Origin: Enterobacteriaceae bacterium 4M9
GTDB taxonomy: Bacteria > Pseudomonadota > Gammaproteobacteria > Enterobacterales > Enterobacteriaceae
NCBI GenBank assembly: GCA_010092695.1
Contig: JAADJJ010000001.1
Coordinates: forward strand, 2,542,001-2,606,000
DNA length: 64,000 nucleotides
Direction: 5' to 3'
Shown: one piece after another, positions 26,013 through 33,104 of the stretch
Layout: every line of letters starts with the position of its first letter
Position numbering within the stretch: position 1 is the stretch's first letter
Notes under the pieces: generated by a model
Told to the model about the DNA's origin: nothing
The model's database searches: none
Seen by the model: the letters and a program-made list of their open reading frames with translations, nothing else
Position numbers and translations under genes: made by a program

Positions 26013-27215
26013 TTATACCTCGCACTGTACTGATGCGGCTGTCTGGCTTTTCTGCGTTAACAGCGCATTCATTTTTTCGGTAAAGGTATACAGACCATTA
26101 AGGCTCATATGCTGACGGGGATTTTGCGGCTGCCATTCTGATGCCATCCAGTTATTAAGTGCCTGTACGTTTAATTCATCAGGATGAATGCAACTCACGA
26201 GATTAATTTTGGCCAGATGCGAGGCACGAATCCACTGTTCCTGACGCGGCGATACTCGAGGAATAATGAGCGCGCGTTTATTGAGCGATAATATTTCAAT
26301 AGTGGTGTTATATCCGCCCATGGCCACCACGCTGTGCGCCTGGCGTAATAATGTAAGCGGATTGGGTACAAAACGAATAACGCGCAGATCAGCCCGTGTG
26401 GCCGCTATTTTTTGCAGCATTTCAAATTCAGCCGTAGGCATCATTGTGCCGGTAATTAATATGCCGGTCACGCCACCAGGAAATGAAGACTGCGCAAAAC
26501 TGGAGGCCAGACGGAAGCCATCCTGACCGCCGCCAACGGTACATAACACATACGGCCCGTTGAGTTCAGCAAAAAGGCTGTCGGCAGACTGCGGCTGCTG
26601 GGCATGGTGCGTCGCATCCAGATAACCCATAAATGACACCTTGCGGCGAACCTCATGGTCAAGTCCGTAGGCCTGGGTTAAGTCGTAGAAACTGGCATCA
26701 CCGTAGACCCAGACATTGCCGTAGTAGTCACGAATAGCCCCTGCGTTATCAAGCTTTTGCCACTGGCGCTGCACCGCCTGTGGTTCATCGATAATATCGC
26801 GAAGACCCAGCACCAGATGGGCGTTTTCTTCGACCAGCATCGGGAGTACGCTGTCGAGTTCAGACATGGCCCCGCGCGGTACGTTGTCTACCACCACCAC
26901 GTCCGGGCGAAAGGACTTCAGTGCAGCGTGAATAATGCTGACACGCAGCGCGACCAGGCGACGAATATCGCTGCCCAGCGAGTGTGGTAAATACTCACCG
27001 GCCGGCGTTTTCAGGTAGGTGGGAAGCGTGACCGAATCCATGCCTTTAGGGAAATGAAATACCCCGGATTCCCGCACGCCATTAATAAGCAGAATCTCGG
27101 TGTCGGGCCTGGACTTTAAAACGGCGTTCGCCAGCAGCATGTTGCGCCGGATATGACCGAGGCCCATTGTGTCGTGAGAATAAAAAGCAAGCCGTGCGGG
27201 GCGATATCCACCCAT
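26013..27215 (-). CDS. COG4671/MurG-like predicted glycosyltransferase, first gene of the glycan operon
   Basis: A 400-residue GT28/MurG-like protein of the predicted glycosyltransferase group COG4671. It starts RLAFYSHDTMGLGHIRRNMLLANA with the GLGH motif of the acceptor loop, and its donor site reads VAMGGYNTTIEILSLNKRALIIPRVSPRQEQWIRA (about residues 300-335). The ATG at 27215 is chosen because GGGGG lies eight bases before it; an ATG five codons upstream has no such site. It leads the six-gene operon, which reads through to 18247 with overlaps or gaps of 1-2 bases. Donor sugar unknown. Confidence 0.8.
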   Translation of the reverse strand: MGGYRPARLAFYSHDTMGLGHIRRNMLLANAVLKSRPDTEILLINGVRESGVFHFPKGMDSVTLPTYLKTPAGEYLPHSLGSDIRRLVALRVSIIHAALKSFRPDVVVVDNVPRGAMSELDSVLPMLVEENAHLVLGLRDIIDEPQAVQRQWQKLDNAGAIRDYYGNVWVYGDASFYDLTQAYGLDHEVRRKVSFMGYLDATHHAQQPQSADSLFAELNGPYVLCTVGGGQDGFRLASSFAQSSFPGGVTGILITGTMMPTAEFEMLQKIAATRADLRVIRFVPNPLTLLRQAHSVVAMGGYNTTIEILSLNKRALIIPRVSPRQEQWIRASHLAKINLVSCIHPDELNVQALNNWMASEWQPQNPRQHMSLNGLYTFTEKMNALLTQKSQTAASVQCEV

Positions 27216-27834
27216 ATTGAAAACCCCCATTCCATGGAAAGTAAAATAATTATGGTGATGTATGTAACATGGTAAAAATAAAATATCACCAGGACAAATG
27301 GAGTTTTTATTGTTATTTTTTTATTTTCTCGTTTTCTTTAGCACGCCTTTCTTAACTGATTATTAAGAGAGGAAAATATATTTTTTGGCATGTGGGAAAT
27401 AAAATTAACCTGATATTTCTTATTTTTCGTTGCCGAATGTGCGTGAATAAAAAAACACATTGCATTCAGTGTTTTTTGTCGTAGTGAAAGTGTTATTCAT
27501 GGCTTACAGGCAGGATGATGAACGCAGAGGTCTATGTAGTAAGCACGTGCTTTGCCCGGGTTTCAGAAGCCTGGATGCGATAATGCCGGCGTAAACCGGC
27601 ATTTTTTATCGTGATTTATTGTTTTTTTACCTGACACAGGTCGCAGTTTTTTCAGAAAATTTCCCTGGTGTTACATTTCTGCGCCGTACCCGGATCGCAC
27701 GGCTAACTTTTTGACCCGTCGTAATTATATTCCTCTCTTACAGATATGTAAGATGTACTAATATACGGCGGCATCCTGTTCTTAAGTACAGGAGATACCA
27801 CAGGATTTCAGGCAAACGCGGAGGGAAGCAGCGT
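27216..27834. promoter_or_regulatory. Divergent regulatory region between the glycan operon and the LuxR gene
   Basis: About 620 bases without a coding gene, strongly AT-rich over 27240-27500, as expected for promoters of the glycan operon. It contains a perfect 12-bp palindrome, AAGCACGTGCTT at 27541-27552, and a stem-loop at 27582. No clear lux box was recognised by eye. Confidence 0.5.
27582..27608 (+). terminator. Terminator-like hairpin in the glycan/LuxR intergenic region
   Basis: AATGCCGG pairs with CCGGCATT around CGTAAA and runs into TTTTATC. No plus-strand protein gene precedes it, so it may end an unannotated small RNA or a leader transcript that starts around 27.45-27.5 kb. Confidence 0.5.
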
Positions 27835-28563
27835 ATGTTATCTGTCTTCAGCGAAAATACGGTTATGAGTGCTGCTCTCAGAGAGTATATCGAGCGGCGG
27901 CTACAGCCCTGGGGGCTGACGACCTATGCCTACCTTGTGCTGAGCAAGCATAACCTTTCCGACGTGTTGATGATCTCTAACTACCCAAAAGCCTGGCAGG
28001 AGCAATACCTGACCAATAATTTTTACCAGCGCGATCCGGTTATCTTGAGTGGGTTAAAGCGAAGCTCGCCGTTTTGCTGGGATGAGAACATCACCTTCAG
28101 ATTGTCTGAAATCTTCAGGCTGTCGAAACCTTACAATATTGTGAACGGCGTGACGTTTGTGCTGCATGATCACCTTAATCATGTCGCCATGCTGTCGCTG
28201 GTGACCGACAGCGTGGTCTCTCAATACGAGCAACTCAATACCCACAGCGCCAACCTGCAAATGCTTTTGATTGATATTAATGAGCAAACCCACCGCCTAC
28301 TGGATACGCCACCGGCGTTCACCTCAACGGGACTGCTCTCAGAGCGAGACAAAACGGCATTTACCCCACGCGAGCACGAAGTATTGTACTGGGCCAGCAT
28401 GGGGAAAACCTATGACAGCATTGCCATTATTCTTGGGATCACCGAGCGCACGGTAAAATTTCATATGGCGAACCTGGTGCGCAAAATGGGTGTCAGCAAC
28501 GCGCGTCAGGCCATCCGTCTTGGTGTTGAGTTGAACATGATTACGCCTGCACTGCTCCAGTAA
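27835..28563 (+). CDS. LuxR-family regulator with autoinducer-binding domain (LuxR solo)
   Basis: A 242-residue transcription factor. The N-terminal autoinducer-binding domain (about residues 15-165) keeps typical residues: W and Y in YPKAWQEQYLTNNFYQRDPV with the Asp-Pro, then SSPFCWDE. The C-terminal DNA-binding domain reads FTPREHEVLYWASMGKTYDSIAIILGITERTVKFHMANLVRKMGV (about 178-222), the GerE/LuxR helix-turn-helix. GGAGGGAAGC precedes the ATG. No luxI-type synthase is in the window, so it is a solo that may sense signals from other cells. It is divergent from the glycan operon and could control it; that is inference. Confidence 0.92.
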   Translation: MLSVFSENTVMSAALREYIERRLQPWGLTTYAYLVLSKHNLSDVLMISNYPKAWQEQYLTNNFYQRDPVILSGLKRSSPFCWDENITFRLSEIFRLSKPYNIVNGVTFVLHDHLNHVAMLSLVTDSVVSQYEQLNTHSANLQMLLIDINEQTHRLLDTPPAFTSTGLLSERDKTAFTPREHEVLYWASMGKTYDSIAIILGITERTVKFHMANLVRKMGVSNARQAIRLGVELNMITPALLQ

Positions 28564-28589
28564 CGCCGGGTGAATCACTGACCCGGCGT
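28563..28589. terminator. Hairpin between convergent LuxR and FMN reductase genes
   Basis: ACGCCGGGT pairs perfectly with ACCCGGCGT around a nine-base loop, starting at the last base of the LuxR stop codon. There is no strong T run in either direction, so it is a moderate bidirectional candidate. Confidence 0.5.
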
Positions 28590-28604
28590 ATTGGGCAGAT
28601 ACAA

Positions 28605-29153
28605 TTAGCGACGGCTGAATTCGGCAAACGCTGTCAGTTGGGTACTCAGAAACGAACGTGTGCTTTCATCGGTTAGCGTACCATCGCTAATTTTACCGGC
28701 CACCTGACCTATCATTGCTTCGGGTTTGTTCAGCACCCGGGCGTCAAAAAACACCAGAATCTGGCGCAAATGGTACTGGGCGCGCGCGCCGCCAATGGCG
28801 CCAGGTGATGCGGTTTCAATCAACACCGGTTTGCCTGCCAGTGGCTGCGGGTCGCAGCGTGAGAGCCAGTCCAGCGCGTTTTTCAGCACACCGGGTACTG
28901 AATAGTTGTACTCCGGAGTAACAATAATCAGGCCGTCTGCTTCACGGATGGCCTGCGCCATTGCCAGAACCGGTGCGGGAAAGCCCTCTTCCTGAATATC
29001 GGCATTGTAATGCGGGAAATCCCCCGGTGAGCCAAGTGCGGTAATATCCACGCCCTGCGGCGCAAGCTGCTCCAGCGTGCGGGCGATGGCCGCATTGTAA
29101 GACGCTTTACGAAGACTGCCGGTTAACGTAACAAAATGCAGTGTAGTGCTCAT
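28605..29153 (-). CDS. NAD(P)H-dependent FMN reductase (YieF/ChrR-like)
   Basis: A 182-residue flavodoxin-like reductase. The FMN phosphate loop is TGSLRKASYNAAIAR at residues 11-25, and the isoalloxazine-binding segment is VTPEYNYSVPGVLKNALDWLSR (about 79-100). Proteins of this group reduce FMN, quinones or chromate with NAD(P)H. It is followed upstream by cytochrome b561 with an 11-bp gap, so the two are co-transcribed and could share an electron-transfer or redox-defence role. It might also feed reduced flavin to the monooxygenases at 5-9 kb, but nothing in the sequence shows that. Confidence 0.9.
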   Translation of the reverse strand: MSTTLHFVTLTGSLRKASYNAAIARTLEQLAPQGVDITALGSPGDFPHYNADIQEEGFPAPVLAMAQAIREADGLIIVTPEYNYSVPGVLKNALDWLSRCDPQPLAGKPVLIETASPGAIGGARAQYHLRQILVFFDARVLNKPEAMIGQVAGKISDGTLTDESTRSFLSTQLTAFAEFSRR

Positions 29154-29164
29154 GGCGTATGTCC

Positions 29165-29743
29165 TTATTTTTTACGGCCTGAAGAGGTGTGTCGGTCAGA
29201 CAGCATACTTTGCAAAACGCCGTCCTTGTCGATAATGGCGTGCTTGAGTGCTACCAGAATATGTCCCAGGACCAGCGCGCCAGTGAAGTACGCCAGCGTA
29301 ACGTGAATGTCCTTCATCAGCGGGTAATAATCGGGATTAGCATCCACTAATGGCGGCAGAGGGAACAGCCACAGTACGGTGATAGGTTTACCGGCAACCG
29401 AGCTCCACAGCCAGCCGCTCAGCGGCATCGCGATAAGCGCAAAAGCATACAGGAAGAGATGGCCCCAGTGAGCGGCGCGCTGCATCAGCGGACTCATGGA
29501 GTCTGGCAGCGCAGGCGGACGATGTGTCAGGCGCCAGAATATACGTAGTACAATTAAAAACAGCAGCGTGCTGGCAAGTGCCTTATGGGCAGTGGTCAGG
29601 CCGTGTTGAGGGTTTATTTCGTCACGCCAGGTCACGGCAACATAGCCGATAATCCAGACTGCAATCCAGATTATCGCCATCAGCCAGTGCAGCAGGCGCG
29701 CGGGCGTTGTGTACTTCCTTGATTTTTCGGAAGAATTCTGCAT
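29165..29743 (-). CDS. Cytochrome b561 family membrane protein
   Basis: A di-haem b-type cytochrome of four membrane helices, about 192 residues. Likely haem-ligand histidines lie in RLLHWLMAIIWIAVW, TTAHKALAST, and HVTLAYFTGALVLGHILVALKH. These cytochromes pass electrons from ubiquinol to acceptors such as superoxide or periplasmic proteins. The ATG at 29743 follows AAAGGGCA; an upstream in-frame ATG at 29797 would overlap the operator and the divergent gene region. The divergent IclR-type regulator and the 18-bp dyad between them suggest joint control. Confidence 0.88.
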   Translation of the reverse strand: MQNSSEKSRKYTTPARLLHWLMAIIWIAVWIIGYVAVTWRDEINPQHGLTTAHKALASTLLFLIVLRIFWRLTHRPPALPDSMSPLMQRAAHWGHLFLYAFALIAMPLSGWLWSSVAGKPITVLWLFPLPPLVDANPDYYPLMKDIHVTLAYFTGALVLGHILVALKHAIIDKDGVLQSMLSDRHTSSGRKK

Positions 29744-29766
29744 AAAATTGCCCTTTGCTTTAATTG

Positions 29767-29784
29767 TGGTACACCAATGTACCA
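29767..29784. promoter_or_regulatory. 18-bp operator between cytochrome b561 and IclR genes
   Basis: TGGTACACCAATGTACCA is a dyad with perfect 7-bp arms and a 4-base centre. It sits between the divergent start codons, 23 bases before the cytochrome start and 26 before the regulator start. IclR-type proteins commonly bind such short palindromes near their own promoters. Confidence 0.65.
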
Positions 29785-29809
29785 CCTGATGATACATCAG
29801 CAGGGTGCT

Positions 29810-30556
29810 ATGGAAAACAACAAAGATGGCCAGGGTATGCAGGTAATTTCGCGTGCTGCCGCTGTGCTACGAACGCTTAGTAATACCAATATCAGTCTGG
29901 GGGGCATTGCCCGTATCACGAATTTACCGCGTTCCACCGTGCAGCGCATTGTTGATGCCCTGGCGGCAGAAAACCTGGTCGAGGCGGGGCGCGATGGCGT
30001 CAGGCTGGGCTGGGGCCTACAGCACATCGCGCGCCGTGGGCATACCAGCATTGTGCCGCTTGCTCGCCCGGCGCTGGAACTGCTGTTTACGCGCACGCAC
30101 GAAACGGTAGATATCTCAGGCGTTCAGGGAGAAGAAGTCACCTTTCTGGACCGCATTTTGTCTGACCAGGAGCTGCGCGTAGTACCGTTTCCGGACCGGC
30201 CACGGCCGTTGTATGCCATGGCCAACGGCAAGGCGCTACTTTCGATGCTGACAGATGAGGAGATTTGTGCGCGCTTTAACGGCCGGTTACAGCCGTTGAC
30301 GACTGCCACACTCACCGATTTGCCGCTATTGCTGGCACAGATGGCGAACGTGCGTGAAACCGGGTTCTCTTATGACTGCGAGGAACATGCGCCCGGCGTG
30401 TGCGCCATTGGCACGCCAGTCAGGCTGGCGCAGATGGGATGTTTTGCTTTTTCGGTCGTCATGCCGCTCAGCCGTTACGAGAAAAACCGTTGCCTGGTTG
30501 AAGATGCGCTTAAAGAAAGTCGCGAGATGCTGATTGCCGCCGCTCAGGGGCAATAA
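29810..30556 (+). CDS. IclR-family transcriptional regulator
   Basis: A 248-residue regulator. The winged helix-turn-helix occupies about residues 10-70 (VISRAAAVLRTLS, SLGGIARITNLPRSTVQRIVDALAAENLV). The effector domain follows with DRILSDQELRVVPFPDRPRPLYAMANGKALLSML and GFSYDCEEHAPGVCAIGTPV, typical of IclR ligand sites. The ATG at 29810 has AGGGTGC just before it and is preferred to one at 29777, which lies inside the operator. Effector unknown; the likely target is the divergent cytochrome b561/FMN-reductase operon. Confidence 0.9.
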   Translation: MENNKDGQGMQVISRAAAVLRTLSNTNISLGGIARITNLPRSTVQRIVDALAAENLVEAGRDGVRLGWGLQHIARRGHTSIVPLARPALELLFTRTHETVDISGVQGEEVTFLDRILSDQELRVVPFPDRPRPLYAMANGKALLSMLTDEEICARFNGRLQPLTTATLTDLPLLLAQMANVRETGFSYDCEEHAPGVCAIGTPVRLAQMGCFAFSVVMPLSRYEKNRCLVEDALKESREMLIAAAQGQ

Positions 30557-30559
30557 GCC

Positions 30560-30766
30560 TCACTGCCCTGCTCCCAGTCGTTGCAGGCAGGCCACCAGTT
30601 CGGTTTCACTGATATTGATATATTCCAGCACCCGACCGTAAAGCATGGCGGTCGGTACTGCTCTACATGCCATTTCCTGCTGCGTTTTATGCAGCACATA
30701 AAGCACGGTGCGCTCAACGTCACTGAGGCCGTCGCGCACGTCGGGGATGGATTCTTGTGGCTTCAT
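30560..30766 (-). CDS. Small uncharacterised protein downstream of ramA
   Basis: A 68-residue protein I do not recognise. It is rich in charged and aliphatic residues with a possible winged-helix-like pattern (LSDVERTVLYVLHKT, then INISETELVACLQRLGA), and two cysteines. It lies 65 bp downstream of ramA on the same strand and is convergent with the IclR gene (three-base gap), so it may be co-transcribed with romA-ramA. Length and codon use look plausible for a real gene, but the evidence is modest. Confidence 0.5.
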   Translation of the reverse strand: MKPQESIPDVRDGLSDVERTVLYVLHKTQQEMACRAVPTAMLYGRVLEYINISETELVACLQRLGAGQ

Positions 30767-30831
30767 GACAGACTGACTGCGTTAATGAATATCAGCTGTC
30801 AGTTTATGCGTGAGCATAAAGGCGGTCAAAA

Positions 30832-31167
30832 TTACGGTGCGGAGGCGTCCTTACGCCAGGCGCCGGGCGGTTGGTGGAAGGTTTTGGTGAAGATGCGGGT
30901 AAAGGTTTGCTGCGAATCAAACCCGTAACGCAGGCAAATCTCGAACACTTTCTCGTTGCTATTACGCAGATCGCGCGCTGCCATGTGCAGTTTACGCGTT
31001 CGGATGTAGCGCCCGATGCTTTCGCCTTTATGCTGCATAAACAGCCGCTGCAGGTGCCATTTTGAATACCCGGCGTGACGAGCGATGTCATCAATGCGCA
31101 AAGGCTGGTCCAGATTGTTGTCTATCCAGTCAATCAGGGTTTCAATAACCTGCTCAGGTATGGACAT
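30832..31167 (-). CDS. ramA: RamA, AraC-family activator of multidrug resistance
   Basis: A 111-residue single-domain AraC/XylS activator like RamA, MarA and SoxS, which switches on acrAB, tolC and micF through marbox sites. The two helix-turn-helix units read LRIDDIARHAGYSKWHLQRLFMQHKG and EICLRYGFDSQQTFTRIFTKTFHQPPGAWRK. The opening IDWIDNNLDQPLRIDDIARHAGYSKW is of RamA type, and the romA and ramR neighbours confirm the identity. It begins 19 bases after romA, so expression is coupled to romA and to RamR control further upstream. Confidence 0.92.
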   Translation of the reverse strand: MSIPEQVIETLIDWIDNNLDQPLRIDDIARHAGYSKWHLQRLFMQHKGESIGRYIRTRKLHMAARDLRNSNEKVFEICLRYGFDSQQTFTRIFTKTFHQPPGAWRKDASAP

Positions 31168-31186
31168 AGGGTTTCCCTTCTTGCGT

Positions 31187-32299
31187 TTATTGAGCGCGCG
31201 TTTCCCACCAGGCGCTCGCGTGTGGCTCGGTGTGAGCCGGATACACCACTTCGCCCATCACCGGCGTCAGCAGCGTGTAAGGTTTGTCCTGGCTTGCCCT
31301 GGTCAGGCGCTGCCAGGGATCGTTCCAGGTGTGTTTTGCCAGCACAAAGCGTCCGGCATGACCGGGGAGCACTGCACGGGCATTAAGGTCAAGCGCGCCC
31401 TGCGCTGCTTCTTCCGGATGCATGTGAATATTTTTCCAGTCCGGGTCGTACTGGCCGTTTTCCATAATGGCGATATCAATGGGGCCAAAGCGCTCACCGA
31501 TGGCTTTAAAGTGCGGGCCGTAGCCGCTGTCTCCGCTGTAATAAATCTTGCGTTCAGGGGTGACGAACAAAAAGCTCGCCCACAGCGTGGGATTGGTTTT
31601 TAACCCTCGCCCGGAAAAGTGGCGTGCAGGCAGCACATGGACGGTCAGCGCCTCAGAAAGTGGCCATGTTTGCTGCCAGTCGGACTCCTGAATCCGCGCC
31701 GCCTCCATGCCCCAGAACTCCAGGTGGCTACCGACGCCGAGCGGCACCAGCGCCTGGCGCACTTTCGGCAACAGTGCGCGCACAGTTGCGTAATCCAGAT
31801 GATCGTAGTGATCGTGGGAGATAATCAGATAATCAATCGCTGGCATATCCTCAGCGCGCCACGGATACGGGCCAGCGAATGCTTTGTTGATAAACGAAAA
31901 CGGTGCGGCGTAATGGCTGAAGACCGGGTCAATCAAAATACGTTTGCCCGCCAGCTGGAGATACCATGACGAATGCCCGAGCCACACGACCACGTCTTCG
32001 TCTGGGTTCAACGCGCGAAGGTCAGTGGGCACCAGCGGCAGCGCTGTGGCCGGGCGCAGGTTATCGCGCTTTTGCGTCACAAATTCCCACAGTAGCTGGA
32101 TACGCCCTTTCTCGCCCGTTAGCATCGGTGTGGGCTGGGCGTTGTGGAATTGCCCGTCGCGGTACTGCGGCGACTGCGTGAAAGCCTGTAGCCGCTCCTC
32201 CTCGGGAGCGCGGCCAAAAACAGGATTCAAAAAGTAAGACAGACTTCCCACCGCGGCTATCAGCATTGCGATTACCACACTTATCTTAAGGTTATTCAT
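31187..32299 (-). CDS. romA: RomA, metallo-beta-lactamase-fold protein
   Basis: A 370-residue protein with an N-terminal membrane anchor or signal (ISVVIAMLIAAVGSLSYFL) and a metallo-beta-lactamase hydrolase domain. The metal-binding motif is ISHDHYDHLDY at about 155-165, preceded by VWLGHSSWYLQLAGKRILIDPVF and followed by ARHFSGRG, YSGDSGYG and the late LPGHAGRF. This pattern matches NAPE-phospholipase-D-like enzymes. RomA of Enterobacter and Klebsiella sits before ramA in the same way and is linked to reduced outer-membrane protein levels. It is the first gene after the RamR operator. Confidence 0.88.
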   Translation of the reverse strand: MNNLKISVVIAMLIAAVGSLSYFLNPVFGRAPEEERLQAFTQSPQYRDGQFHNAQPTPMLTGEKGRIQLLWEFVTQKRDNLRPATALPLVPTDLRALNPDEDVVVWLGHSSWYLQLAGKRILIDPVFSHYAAPFSFINKAFAGPYPWRAEDMPAIDYLIISHDHYDHLDYATVRALLPKVRQALVPLGVGSHLEFWGMEAARIQESDWQQTWPLSEALTVHVLPARHFSGRGLKTNPTLWASFLFVTPERKIYYSGDSGYGPHFKAIGERFGPIDIAIMENGQYDPDWKNIHMHPEEAAQGALDLNARAVLPGHAGRFVLAKHTWNDPWQRLTRASQDKPYTLLTPVMGEVVYPAHTEPHASAWWETRAQ

Positions 32300-32348
32300 T
32301 AAACGTTTACGGGGCCACAGTTATCAGTAACGGAATGCGCTATACTTT

Positions 32349-32368
32349 ATGAGTGAGTAAACACTCAT
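32349..32368. promoter_or_regulatory. RamR operator
   Basis: ATGAGTG-N6-CACTCAT is exactly the palindrome described for RamR binding in Salmonella. It lies between the divergent romA and ramR start codons, 49 bases before romA, so RamR would repress the romA-ramA transcript and possibly itself. Confidence 0.9.
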
Positions 32369-32491
32369 TTAATGAGTTATTATAGAAAGGCGCGTTATTT
32401 CGTCAAGTGGATTCCACACAACCCGGCAGGCGTTGCGGCCCGCGACGCGACGTGTTTCAATCAGCGCCTTAACGTAACTGGAGGTTAAAAA

Positions 32492-33067
32492 GTGGCTCGT
32501 CCCAGAAGTGAAGATAAAAAACTGGCGTTACTGGATGCCGCCACCGCCGCGATTGCCCGCGCAGGCATAAGTGCCTCCACGGCGCAGATTGCCCGTGGTG
32601 CAGGTGTGGCAGAAGGCACCTTGTTTCGCTACTTCGCAACCAAAGACGAGCTTCTCAACGCGCTATACCTTCATCTGAAGCGGGATTTGCTGGAAAACAT
32701 GCTGGCGGGACTTGACGGCAGTGCGCCACCCAAGGAGCAGTTGCGCTATACCTGGAACAGCTATATTGACTGGGGAATAACCCGCCCAGAGGCTAACAGC
32801 ACCATCCGTCAGCTGTCGGTGAGTGAAAAAATTACTGAAGAGACCCAGCGCCAGGTTACGGCACTGTTCCCGGAACTCGATAAGCTGTGCGATCTCCGGG
32901 TTCGCCCTACTTTTCGCAGTGGCCCGTATCGCGCTTTTGGCGACAGCCTGTTTCTGGCACTGGCTGAAACCACCATGACATTTGCTGCCCGCGATCCCGC
33001 ACGTGCGCCAGAGTATAAAGAAACGGGATTTGAAACGATGTGGCGGGCGCTCGCAAGCGTTGACTAG
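32492..33067 (+). CDS. ramR: RamR, TetR-family repressor of ramA
   Basis: A 191-residue TetR repressor. The DNA-binding domain covers about residues 8-50 (LLDAATAAIARAGISASTAQIARGAGVAEGTLFRYFATKDELLNALY). The C-terminal ligand domain ends ALAETTMTFAARDPARAPEYKETGFETMWRAL, closely matching Salmonella RamR, which senses bile acids and drugs. The start is a GTG with GGAGGTTAAAAA before it. No truncation or frameshift is visible, so the repressor seems intact. It faces romA-ramA across the operator. Confidence 0.92.
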   Translation: MARPRSEDKKLALLDAATAAIARAGISASTAQIARGAGVAEGTLFRYFATKDELLNALYLHLKRDLLENMLAGLDGSAPPKEQLRYTWNSYIDWGITRPEANSTIRQLSVSEKITEETQRQVTALFPELDKLCDLRVRPTFRSGPYRAFGDSLFLALAETTMTFAARDPARAPEYKETGFETMWRALASVD

Positions 33068-33076
33068 CCTCAAACG

Positions 33077-33096
33077 GCGCCGCCCGAAGGCGGCGC
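33077..33096. terminator. Bidirectional hairpin between ramR and maeA
   Basis: GCGCCGCC pairs with GGCGGCGC around a stable CGAA tetraloop, in the 37-bp space between convergent genes. The T runs are short. Confidence 0.6.
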
Positions 33097-33104
33097 GCTT
33101 GATA

